Assembly: GCA_963829085.1 (NCBI GenBank)
Contig: CAWHHJ010000010.1
Coordinates: 62,001-126,000, forward strand
DNA from: PALSA-1004 sp963829085
GTDB lineage: Bacteria > Pseudomonadota > Gammaproteobacteria > Burkholderiales > SG8-41
Direction of reading: 5' to 3'
Length of the DNA stretch: 64,000 nucleotides
A program made the position numbers and the translations under genes. The notes beneath the pieces are model-generated. The model saw only the letters and a list, made by a program, of their open reading frames with translations. It was not told the origin of the DNA and did no database searches. The stretch's first letter is position 1; every line of letters begins with the position of its first letter. Positions 29,243 to 37,417 of this stretch are shown here, one piece after another.

Positions 29243-30133
29243 ATGGCCATGACAAATGCAATCGATAGACGGCAGTTTCTCAAGCTCGCGGGGTTGGGCG
29301 GCGTGGTGTTCGCGTCCGGCCTGCCGGGCGTCACGCTCGCCGCGGGGCAGGACGATTTTTACTTCGTTCAGCTATCCGATACACATTGGGGCTTCGAAGG
29401 ACCGCCCAATCCGGACGCAAAGGTAACGCTCAAGAAAGCGGTGGCAGCGGTTAATGGACTCGATCGACAACCGGACTTTATCGTGTTCACGGGTGATCTC
29501 ACCCATACCACCGACAATCCCGTCGAGCGGCGCAAACGTCTGTCTGAATTCAAGCAGATCGTGAGCGAGCTCAAGGTGAAGACCGTGCGCTTCATGCCGG
29601 GCGAGCATGATGCATCGCTCGACAACGGCAAAGCGTTTCAGGAATTCTTCGGCGCAACGCGTTACACGTTCGACCACAAAGGTGTGCATTTCATCGTTCT
29701 AGATAATGTTTCCGATCCGCGTGCCAGCATAGGCGATGATCAGCTCGCGTGGCTGGCGTCTGATCTCAAACAGCAAAAGACCGATGCGCCGATCGTCGTC
29801 TTCACTCACCGGCCGCTGTTCGACCTGTATCCGCAGTGGGACTGGGCGACCCGCGACGGTGCCAAGGCGGTTGAACTGCTGATGCCGTACCCGAACGTCA
29901 CGGTGTTCTATGGTCACATTCACCAGGAACACCATCACATGACCGGCCACATCGCACACCATGCGGCGAAAGGTCTGATGTTTCCATTACCGGAAGCCGG
30001 CAAGGCGCCGACGCGCGCACCGCTGCCATGGAACCCGGCGGAGCCTTATAAGGGGCTCGGTTTTCGCGGTGTCGATACCGACGCCAGGACCGCCGAGTGC
30101 AAGCTCATCGAATTTCCAGTCGTGAAGGCGTGA
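29243..30133 (+). CDS. Tat-exported metallophosphoesterase
   Basis: 296 residues; GGAGGG precedes ATG 29243. A twin-arginine signal (DRRQFLKLAGLGG) predicts folded export to the periplasm. Metallophosphatase motifs in order: LSDTHWG, TGDLTHT, GEHD (usual GNHD), FTHRPLF and FYGHIHQEHHH. Calcineurin-like enzymes hold two metal ions and hydrolyse phosphoesters; the substrate is unknown. A CuA-like cupredoxin follows 3 bp after the stop, so the two are probably co-expressed. Confidence 0.9.
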   Translation: MAMTNAIDRRQFLKLAGLGGVVFASGLPGVTLAAGQDDFYFVQLSDTHWGFEGPPNPDAKVTLKKAVAAVNGLDRQPDFIVFTGDLTHTTDNPVERRKRLSEFKQIVSELKVKTVRFMPGEHDASLDNGKAFQEFFGATRYTFDHKGVHFIVLDNVSDPRASIGDDQLAWLASDLKQQKTDAPIVVFTHRPLFDLYPQWDWATRDGAKAVELLMPYPNVTVFYGHIHQEHHHMTGHIAHHAAKGLMFPLPEAGKAPTRAPLPWNPAEPYKGLGFRGVDTDARTAECKLIEFPVVKA

Positions 30134-30136
30134 GCC

Positions 30137-30514
30137 ATGACATCGAATCGAAAGGCGTTCGTAACTGTGATGATGTCTGCGGTGCTCGCGTTAAGCGGCT
30201 TTGCCGTCTATGTCGCAGCTCAATCGGCCGAACCGAAAGAGAAGGTCATCCGCATTTCCGCCAAGAAGTTCAACTACACGCCCGGCGAGGTGCAGCTCAA
30301 GAAAGGCGTGCCGGTGATACTTGAATTCAAGACGATGGACGTGATGATGGGTTTCAATCTGCCGGACTTCAACGTGCGCGCGGACATGGTGCCCGGCAAA
30401 TCGACCCGCTTAAGGCTGGTGCCGGACAAGACGGGAACGTTCGTGTTTCTGTGCGATGTTTTCTGCGGCACCGGCCACGAGGAGATGAACGGGAAGCTGG
30501 TGGTGTCGGATTAG
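30137..30514 (+). CDS. Periplasmic cupredoxin with a CuA-like copper site
   Basis: 125 residues: signal sequence or anchor (AFVTVMMSAVLALSGFAVYVAAQ), then one cupredoxin domain. CDVFCGTGHEEM near the C-terminus matches the C-x3-C-x3-H-x2-M loop of cytochrome oxidase subunit II that binds the binuclear CuA centre. The region NLPDFNVRADMVPG parallels the COX2 segment that supplies the other His, but here DVMMGFN replaces the usual D-x2-H-S-F, so that His seems to be Met. It is not COX2, as the membrane hairpin is missing. Likely electron transfer or copper handling. Confidence 0.85.
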   Translation: MTSNRKAFVTVMMSAVLALSGFAVYVAAQSAEPKEKVIRISAKKFNYTPGEVQLKKGVPVILEFKTMDVMMGFNLPDFNVRADMVPGKSTRLRLVPDKTGTFVFLCDVFCGTGHEEMNGKLVVSD

Positions 30515-31885
30515 TTATCCGCGTGATCAGCTGCCAGTGTCTGAGTGATCCAGTTTGCGGTCGAACACAGATTGCCATCGCGATGATCGATGCCGATCAA
30601 TTGTAAACCGAACGGCAATGCCCCGGATTGCATCAAGGGAAGCGAGAAGGCGGGGAAGCCGAGCCACGATCCCGGGACGATGAAAGTTCGCGATCCGCTG
30701 AATTCGAATCCCTTGATCGCCGGTCCGGAAGATGCGAGCGTGAGATACGCTTGTGCACCGACTGCGGCGGCGAGAGACCGGCAGCGGTTGCGAATTGAAT
30801 TGCGCTTCTCGAGCACCGAGATGTAATCCGCCGGCGTCATCTTCGCTGCGCGCTCGATGAGCCCATGTATGCGCTTGCCGATCTTGTCGCCGTAGCGGGC
30901 GATATAGTCCTCGAACGGCCATTTCATTTCATACGCAACGATATCGAGGGCGCTATCGACATCCCGTTCGATGGCGTCTTCGAACTCCGCGACGCGCTGA
31001 TCATTATCTTTAGTAACGATCTCGACGCCGGCCGCGGTGACCGCTGTTATTACTTCTTCGAACGCCCGCCCGGTGCTCGCATCGATCTCGCCCCAGCCGC
31101 GCGTGTAGAGTCTGATCAGCCTGGCGGGCTGCACGGCTGCCGGCAGCGTTGGTCCGGCTCCGTTGAGAAAGCCGTATCCAGGGCTGCCGACGCCAAAAGA
31201 GATTTGCGATGCGACGAGCCATGTATCTTCGAGCGTCGAACCGATGACGCCCAGATGATCGCAGGTTGCGGACAACGGATGGATGCCTGCGGTATTCAGC
31301 GCGCCGATCGTCGGCTTGAAACCGACGGCGCCGCAGTACCGAAGCCGGCCGCAGCGTCGAGCCCTGCGTTTGCGTGCCGAGCGCCACCGGCATCATGCCG
31401 GCGCCCACGCCTGCCGCCGAACCGCTCGAGGAACCGCCCGGCGTGCGCTCGGGATCGAATGGATTCGTCGTCGGCCCCGAATAGCCGATCGCAAATTCCG
31501 TCGTCACCGTTTTGCCGAAGATTACTGCGCCGCTGTGTCGCAGCGCGTGCACGCACGCTGCGTCCTGGCCCGACTGCCACCCTTTGAACGCCGGCGAGTT
31601 CATTTGTGTCGGCATGTCCTGCGTTGCCATGATGTCTTTGATGCCGACAGGGCAACCGTCTACCATCGAGAGCGGTCGTCCCGCTTTGTAGCGTTTCGTC
31701 GATTCGTCTGCTGCCTTGCGGGCGGCCTTCAGATCGAGCGTGACAAATGCTTTCACGCGCTGTTCATTACGTTCGACATTTGCGATGCAGCGTTCGAGGA
31801 AATCGCGAGGCGTCTGCTTGCCGCGCTTGAAGTCTGCGAGCGCTTGCGCGAAAGAAACAGAATACGGATTACGCCATGCATTCAT
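30511..31885 (-). pseudogene. Amidase signature family protein (copy 1), one frameshift
   Basis: N-terminal frame from 31885 has VGIKDIM (catalytic Lys), PGGSSSGSAAGVG (cis-Ser) and LGTQTQGSTLRPAS (nucleophile Ser). It shifts at about 31336-31341, where one G appears extra, and the next frame resumes YCGAVGFKPTIGALNTAG to the C-terminal LPFGLQLIG. Span 3n+1. Amidase-signature enzymes hydrolyse amides such as carbamoyl, aryl or indole acetamides. Its stop overlaps the convergent cupredoxin stop. Confidence 0.85.
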
Positions 31886-31943
31886 TACGGGTGCTCCACA
31901 TTGGAGGCCAGTGCGCGACGCGCGATGGTGCGCAAGCCGCGTT

Positions 31944-31952
31944 TGATATAAT
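31944..31952 (+). promoter_or_regulatory. Extended -10 promoter before the receptor array
   Basis: TGATATAAT has a perfect -10 hexamer with TG one base upstream, about 90 bp before the receptor at 32044. No matching -35. Confidence 0.45.
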
Positions 31953-32043
31953 CGCGCAGCAACTACACTGAAACACGCAATACGCTGCGTCCTGATATTA
32001 CCCGATCGGCGATGAATTTCGTTTCGGCCACCATCGTCACCCT

Positions 32044-33036
32044 ATGCCATTACTGACATCGATTCGAACGTCGTGCATGGCACGCATCAGCTGCCTTTTG
32101 CTGCTCGCCTTCGCGTGCACGTCGCCGGTCGCCGCTGCCGAATATCCGCTGAGGCCGATACGATTGATCGTTCCATTCCCGCCGGGAGGAAGCACCGATC
32201 TCGTCGCGCGAGTCATGGGCCAGAAGATGGGCGATGCCTGGGGTCAACAGGTCGTCATCGATAACCGCCCCGGCGCCAACGGGATGATCGGCGCAGATCT
32301 TGTCGCGAAAGCAAATCCGGATGGCTACAGCGTGGTGCTCGGCACGATCGGGCCGATGGCGATTAACGCCAGCCTCTACAAAATGCCGTACGACATCATC
32401 AAAGATTTCGCGCCAATCAGTTATACGGCGAATGTTGGCAATGTGCTGGTCATCAATCCTTCGGTAGCCGCTAAGAACGTGCGTGAGCTGATCGAGCTTG
32501 CGAAAGCCAAGCCGGGTCAACTCACATTTGGTTCCAGCGGCGCCGGCGGAGCGCCGCACATGGCGGGCGAACTCTTCAAGTCGCTCGCCAAAGTGAACAT
32601 GGTGCATGTGCCGTATAAAGGCGGCGGACCCGCGATGGCAGATCTGGTCGGCGGTCAGATCAATCTGAGTTTCGCGAGTATTCCGTCCGCCGTGCCGTTC
32701 ATCAAAGCCGGGAAACTGCGCGCACTTGGTGTCAGCTCGGGAAAGCGTTCGGCGGCTCTGCCGGACGTGCCGACTGTTGCGGAAGGCGGAGTGCCGGGCT
32801 TCTCCGTGCTCGACTGGCAGGGATTGTTTACCACTGCGCATACGCCCGCCGACATTGTGAATAAGCTCAATGCGGAGGCCGTGCGTATACTCGCGCTGCC
32901 TGACGTCGTCGACAAGCTCACCGCTGCCGGCGTGGAGATACAAACGTCGACCGCAAAATCGTGGGGTGATTTCGTCAAGTCCGAGATCGCGAAATGGGGC
33001 AAGCTCGTCAAGGACGCGGGCCTCAAAGTCGAATAA
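32044..33036 (+). CDS. Bug/TctC-family receptor, first of a tandem triplet
   Basis: 330 residues; ATG 32044 taken, with ATG 32077 possible since either leaves a usable signal peptide ending VAAA. Motifs LIVPFPPGGSTDLVARV, NRPGANGMIGADL, PDGYSVVLG, VHVPYKGGGPAMADLVGGQ and PTVAEGGVPG. Followed 64 bp later by a second receptor. Divergent from the amidase. Confidence 0.92.
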   Translation: MPLLTSIRTSCMARISCLLLLAFACTSPVAAAEYPLRPIRLIVPFPPGGSTDLVARVMGQKMGDAWGQQVVIDNRPGANGMIGADLVAKANPDGYSVVLGTIGPMAINASLYKMPYDIIKDFAPISYTANVGNVLVINPSVAAKNVRELIELAKAKPGQLTFGSSGAGGAPHMAGELFKSLAKVNMVHVPYKGGGPAMADLVGGQINLSFASIPSAVPFIKAGKLRALGVSSGKRSAALPDVPTVAEGGVPGFSVLDWQGLFTTAHTPADIVNKLNAEAVRILALPDVVDKLTAAGVEIQTSTAKSWGDFVKSEIAKWGKLVKDAGLKVE

Positions 33037-33100
33037 GACGCACGAGCCGTCAACGCTCGCAAGCCTGCACATCACATAAATAATTGAGGAGACACGAACG

Positions 33101-34093
33101 TTGATTAAGGAAACGGTACGAGAAAGCGCGCTCGCAACAGCAATCATTCTTTTGTCACTGATGTGGTCGAGTATCGACGTCTACGCGCAGGGCGATTACC
33201 CAACCAAGCCGATTCGTCTCATCGCCGCGAACTCGGCGGGCGGCGGCCTCGATATCGTTGCGCGAGCCGTATCGCCAAAGCTCAGCGCAGTCTTCGGCCA
33301 GCAGGTTATCGTCGATAACCGCGCAGGCGCGGCGGGCAGTCTGGCGTCGGAAATTACGGCGCATTCGCCGCCTGACGGCTACACCGTCATGGTCGGTTCC
33401 CTCGGCGGGCTCGCAGTGAACACGAATCTTTACAAGGGACTCAACTATCACCCGCTGCGCGACCTCGCACCGATCACTTTTGCAACTTCGCAAAGCAATG
33501 TGCTTGTGGTGAATCCCACGGTCGCCGCTAAATCGGTTCAGGAGCTGATCGCTCTGGCGCGTGCGCAACCGGGCAAACTGACCTACGGCTCATCGGGGGC
33601 GGGCAACGCCGGACACCTCGCGGCGGAACTCTTCAAGACGATGACGAAGACCGATATGGTCCACGTTCCGTATAAGGGCGGTGCGCCGGCGATGATCGAT
33701 CTAATTGCAAATCAGGTGCAGCTCGTATTTTCATCGGCGCCCACCGCCGTTCCGCAAGTGAAGGCCGGAAAAATCCGTGCACTAGCAGTGACGACCATCA
33801 AGCGGTCCGGGGTGTTGCCTGAACTGCCGACAGTCGCGGAATCGGGCCTGCCCGGCTACGAAGCGGACAACTGGTATGGCGTAGTGACAACCAAGGGCGT
33901 GCCGCGTCCCATCATCGACAGATTGAATGCCGAGATTGGACGCGCGTTATTAGCGCCGGACGTGAAGCAACTGCTGTTCGGTCAGGGACTCGAAGTTCGC
34001 ACGAGCACGCCTGCGGAGTTTGGCGCTTACATGAAGTCTGAGTTCGATAAGTGGGCGAAGGTGATCAAAGACGCAGGGATTACGGCGAACTAA
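33101..34093 (+). CDS. Bug/TctC-family receptor, second of a tandem triplet (TTG start)
   Basis: 330 residues. The TTG at 33101 is preceded by GAGGAG, and the signal peptide (ATAIILLSLMWSSIDVYA) follows, so the non-ATG start is supported. Motifs LIAANSAGGGLDIVARA (the usual V-P is A-A), NRAGAAGSLA, PDGYTVMVG and VHVPYKGGAPAMIDLIANQ. Confidence 0.92.
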   Translation: MIKETVRESALATAIILLSLMWSSIDVYAQGDYPTKPIRLIAANSAGGGLDIVARAVSPKLSAVFGQQVIVDNRAGAAGSLASEITAHSPPDGYTVMVGSLGGLAVNTNLYKGLNYHPLRDLAPITFATSQSNVLVVNPTVAAKSVQELIALARAQPGKLTYGSSGAGNAGHLAAELFKTMTKTDMVHVPYKGGAPAMIDLIANQVQLVFSSAPTAVPQVKAGKIRALAVTTIKRSGVLPELPTVAESGLPGYEADNWYGVVTTKGVPRPIIDRLNAEIGRALLAPDVKQLLFGQGLEVRTSTPAEFGAYMKSEFDKWAKVIKDAGITAN

Positions 34094-34096
34094 CAC

Positions 34097-35087
34097 GTGG
34101 CATCGCTGCAGCGCCTGCTCCACTTTACGATACTTGCAGCGGCAACCGCTGCTCATAACAGCGCATGCGCGCAGCCCGATGCGCAACCATATCCTGACAA
34201 ACCGATCCGTCTCATCGAGCCTTTCCCGCCCGGCGGCGGTTCCAATATGGTGGCGCGGCTCGTGAGCCAGAAACTAACCGAGCAGCTCGGATATGCAGTA
34301 GTTGTCGATAGCCGTCCGGGCGCAGGTGGCAGCATAGGCACTGACATCGCGGCGAAATCAGCGCCCGATGGTTATACGCTGCTCGTCGGCACCGCAAGCA
34401 CGATGGTTATCAATCCGAACATGGCGAAGGTCGGCTACGATCCGGTCCGCGATTTCTCCGCGATAGCGCTGGCGACCACCATCCCCCTCATCATTGTGGT
34501 CCATCCGTCGGTGCAGGCAAAAACATTGCGCGAGCTGATTGCACTCGCGCGTGCGAAACCTTCGCAGCTCAATTTCGGCTCGTCCGGCAATGGCACTGTA
34601 AGTCATCTCGCGGGCGAGCTGTTTAAAGTGCTGACCAAGACGCAGATCGTACAGTGTCCCGTACAAGGGCGGCGGCCCGGCGCTTATCGACCTGCTCGGC
34701 GGACAGGTGCAGATCACTTTCAACAATATTCTGTCAGCGCTGCCGCATGTGCGTGCAGACAAGATCAGAGCACTCGCAGTGAGCGGCGCCCAACGCTCGC
34801 CCGCGGTGCCGGAAGTGCCGACCGCGATAGAAGCAGGTCTGCCCGGCTATGAAGTGCTGCAATGGAATGGTTTTTTCGCGCCTGCGCATACGCGACGCGA
34901 CATTGTGATGAAACTTAATTCGGTGATCGTGAAAGCGGTCAGCGATCCTGCTATGCGGGAGAAACTCGCTGCGGACGGCGCCGAGATCGGCGGAGGTTCA
35001 CCGGAGCGTTTTGCGTCGTTCGTAGCGACGGAATATGCGAAATGGGGAAAAGTGATCAGGGCCGCAAACATTCGCGGCGAATACTAA
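34097..35087 (+). pseudogene. Bug/TctC-family receptor, third of a tandem triplet, one frameshift
   Basis: GTG start 34097, 3 bp after the previous stop. The frame runs through LIEPFPPGGGSNMVARL, SRPGAGGSIGTD and HLAGELFKVLTKTQIV, then breaks at about 34653-34655; dropping one base restores VHVPYKGGGPALIDLLGGQ, the family signature. It ends in a TAA overlapping the convergent partner gene. Span 3n+1. Confidence 0.85.
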
Positions 35088-36160
35088 GACGGCGCGGTTT
35101 CTATCCGTTTGCTCACGCTCAGACTCTGACCGCCGCCGGTGGGGCACCACATCGATTTACCGCCAGCGCCCCCGGCGACGAGCACGATGAGATCATCCGC
35201 TTCGCAAACCAGAGGCACCATCGAGTTATCGTCGTTCTGATCGACGCAAGCCGGTATCACCGGCCCTTTTGACTTACCGCGATTCTTGACGAGGCCCCAC
35301 GGTTGACGGGCGCGCACGAACAGATCGTTCTTGATGTCGGGTTTGGTCCAGCCGGCCGACTTGATATGACCCGCATGTTCGGGACACAGCACGAGCACGG
35401 GGTGCCCCTGTGAGTAAATATTGTTGTTGCCGAGCGTTGCCATCGTGGATGCGAACGTGCGCATGATCTCGATCGGGTCAGTCTGCACATTTTCGGTCGC
35501 ACTATGCGGTGCTTCGCAATTGACGACCGTTACCACGCTTTCATCAGTCCGAAAGCCGCGCTCTACGTGCAGCGGCTCCCATGGATTCGCATCTTCGTAT
35601 TCGGCCATGCAGTAAGTGTATTTGCCGGGATGAGCGTGTTGGCAGAAATCGACCTCACCTGGAATCGCGCCGCCGAGATTGACGAGATTGAGGCGCAGAG
35701 CGCGGCCGATGGTCGCGTTTGCACGCCAGCCGGGACCGAACACGCCATTGCCGTAATTGATTTTGAGCTGCTTAACGAGCGGTCCATTCACAATGATGAG
35801 CGGAGCGCCCGCATGGGTCGTCGTTTGGCGGTGCGCAAGTCCATACGACGGCTCGCTCACTGCTTGAATCGCAGCGACCACCACCGGAAGATATTCGGGA
35901 CGACAGCCGGCCATGACGCAATTCGTCGCGATCTTGCGCAGCGTCGCGCGTCCCATCGCCGGCGGAATTGCCGCGATGAGGTCATCGGCATCACGCCATG
36001 CCATGCCAGCGAGCATGTTCGCAATGCGCTCGGCAGTCGGCGGCACGATAGGCAGCCCGTCCGTCCACCCCTGCTCGTAGAAATAATCGTTGATTGCGTC
36101 AAATGAGTCGGGAAGATCGAGAGTTTGCGCCAACCCGGCATTAATGAGTGCGGTCGGCAT
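35084..36160 (-). CDS. Cysteine-rich conserved protein, operon partner of the UGSC selenoprotein
   Basis: 358 residues, intact, no signal peptide. I do not recognise a catalytic family. It opens with an aromatic block (DYFYEQGWTDGLPIVPPT) and contains many Cys: TNCVMAGCRPEY, VDFCQHAHPG, YTYCMAEYED, VVNCEAPHS, VLCPEHAGH, PACVDQ, LVCEADD and MWCPTGGG. Glycine-rich IVLVAGGAGGKS near the C-terminus resembles a nucleotide or cofactor loop, without being a Walker A. Its ATG is separated by 3 bp from the upstream UGSC gene stop, so they form a tight two-gene operon; a shared redox role is inferred. Confidence 0.8.
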   Translation of the reverse strand: MPTALINAGLAQTLDLPDSFDAINDYFYEQGWTDGLPIVPPTAERIANMLAGMAWRDADDLIAAIPPAMGRATLRKIATNCVMAGCRPEYLPVVVAAIQAVSEPSYGLAHRQTTTHAGAPLIIVNGPLVKQLKINYGNGVFGPGWRANATIGRALRLNLVNLGGAIPGEVDFCQHAHPGKYTYCMAEYEDANPWEPLHVERGFRTDESVVTVVNCEAPHSATENVQTDPIEIMRTFASTMATLGNNNIYSQGHPVLVLCPEHAGHIKSAGWTKPDIKNDLFVRARQPWGLVKNRGKSKGPVIPACVDQNDDNSMVPLVCEADDLIVLVAGGAGGKSMWCPTGGGQSLSVSKRIETAPS

Positions 36161-36163
36161 CGA

Positions 36164-36769
36164 CTATTTCGGCGTGCAAGCCGGCGGTAACGGATATTTC
36201 TTCTTACTGAATTCGTTGCCGAGTTCAAGACTCGACGTCGTCAGCACGCGCACACACTCGGCAGCGATGTCAGCGCCTTTACTTCTGACCGCCGTCATAT
36301 CAGGATCACCGACCGGGTGTGGAATCACTGCAATCGGCAGACTGGCGTGTCCAAGGCCGCGCGCGACGACGCACGCGAGCGGCGTGAACGCGATGCTGCA
36401 GATGGTTGCTGTCGGGATTCCGAGTTCTTCGAGCGCGGCCGCGTCACGCGCGGTCCATGGAGCTGAGGACCCTCAGTGGCCGACACCAGTGATCACGGCA
36501 TCGCACGATTGCGCCAGTTCGCGGAGAAACGGTGCACCTTTGGCCGGGAATTCTTTGTCCCACACCTTCGTTTCAATGGCGCCGAAATCGCGCATGAGCG
36601 CCGCTTGTATCGCGCCAAGAACTTCGTCAGAAAACTCTTTGCCGTTATCCAGCAGCGCCACACGCATCCCGCGCAATGAAGCGAGCCGCGGCGCAAGCTG
36701 TTTCGGCGGCGTATCAGGAACGCCCGAAGGATTGCCGACTCTGATGTGCGGAATGTCATGTGCGGTCAT
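36164..36769 (-). CDS. UGSC family selenoprotein candidate (in-frame TGA as selenocysteine)
   Basis: 201 residues if TGA at 36473-36475 is read as Sec99. ATG 36769 has GAGGAG 6 bp upstream. Before the TGA: MRVALLDNGKEFSDEVLG, DKEFPAKGAPFL, DAVITGVGH; after it, in the same frame: GSSAPWTARDAAALEELG, IPTATICSIAFTPLA and PIAVIPHPVGD, ending at TAG 36164. This matches the UGSC (seleno)protein family, whose motif is U/C-G-S-C after GVG-D/H and whose later block is F-x-x-LA ... LP-VV-PHP. Here the second Cys is Ser (U-G-S-S). A SECIS-like hairpin follows the TGA. A truncated 98-residue protein would lose half the fold. Sec insertion genes are not in the window. Confidence 0.8.
36437..36456 (-). other. 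Bacterial SECIS-like hairpin
   Basis: Minus strand, starting 17 nt after the TGA: GG, bulged A, CCGCG, loop CGTGA, CGCGG, CC. The 7-bp GC stem has one bulge and a five-base loop with a G in its first two bases and a GU, and the loop begins 25 nt past the TGA. These are the usual traits of SelB-binding bacterial SECIS elements. Judged by eye only. Confidence 0.6.
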
Positions 36770-36907
36770 GCGTTCTCCTCGCAGACTCGGTTGGATAGCG
36801 GGCGAGCAATTATAGGCATCGGCTATTTGACGCGCAAACCGAAAGCGCCATTCTCCCGCGCATGCGCAAGTGATAGAGTAACGCGGATAGAACCGGAGGA
36901 CGTATTC

Positions 36908-37417
36908 ATGCTTAGACAATTCATGTTGATATTGCTGATGCTTTGGGCGGGTACGGCACTGGCCGCGACGAAGCAGAAGCCCGCAAAACCGAAGACCGTG
37001 AAGGCGCCGGCGCTCGAGAAGCTATCGTGTCGTACCGGGCCGAATGATGAGCAGGCGCGGCTGATCGTGCATGCGGTTAAGGGACGCGTCATGGAGTTTG
37101 CGTTTTACAGCCGACTTGGCACGCGTGTTTGCTCGATCGATGCACGTCGCGGTGACGCGCACACGAAGTGGGACGACGCGCGTCACGATGACGGCACTGC
37201 GGCGTCGGCGGTGAAGTTGCGTGCGGGAATGGCGCTCGTTGATTACAAGCCCGGACACGTGGTGCTTAAATTCACGCAAGTCGAGCGCATGCCGTTTTGC
37301 GGGATGTATGGCGAGCTGAATGGCAGCGTCGAGCTCATCGCGAAGAAAACCGAATGCAATATCGACCGCATCTTCGAAGGCTCGGGCGAAAAGGAAGAAA
37401 ACGCGCCCGGCGAATAA
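36908..37417 (+). CDS. Secreted or periplasmic hypothetical protein with four cysteines
   Basis: 169 residues from ATG 36908, supported by GGAGGA 8 bp upstream; an upstream open frame to 36746 is rejected. Signal peptide LRQFMLILLMLWAGTALAA, then a Lys/Pro-rich linker and a beta-rich domain with Cys in LSCRTG, RVCSID, PFCGMY and TECNID, which could form two disulfides. No family recognised. Its stop abuts the convergent CoA-transferase stop. Confidence 0.8.
   Translation: MLRQFMLILLMLWAGTALAATKQKPAKPKTVKAPALEKLSCRTGPNDEQARLIVHAVKGRVMEFAFYSRLGTRVCSIDARRGDAHTKWDDARHDDGTAASAVKLRAGMALVDYKPGHVVLKFTQVERMPFCGMYGELNGSVELIAKKTECNIDRIFEGSGEKEENAPGE

Noticed and set aside
35504..36106. 200-codon open frame on the plus strand
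   Set aside because: Antisense to the cysteine-rich partner gene; high GC leaves such shadows open.
36455..36471. A hairpin GGTCC/GGACC directly after the TGA as the SECIS element
   Set aside because: Its loop would begin about 9 nt after the TGA, closer than known bacterial SECIS loops; the next hairpin (36437-36456) fits better.
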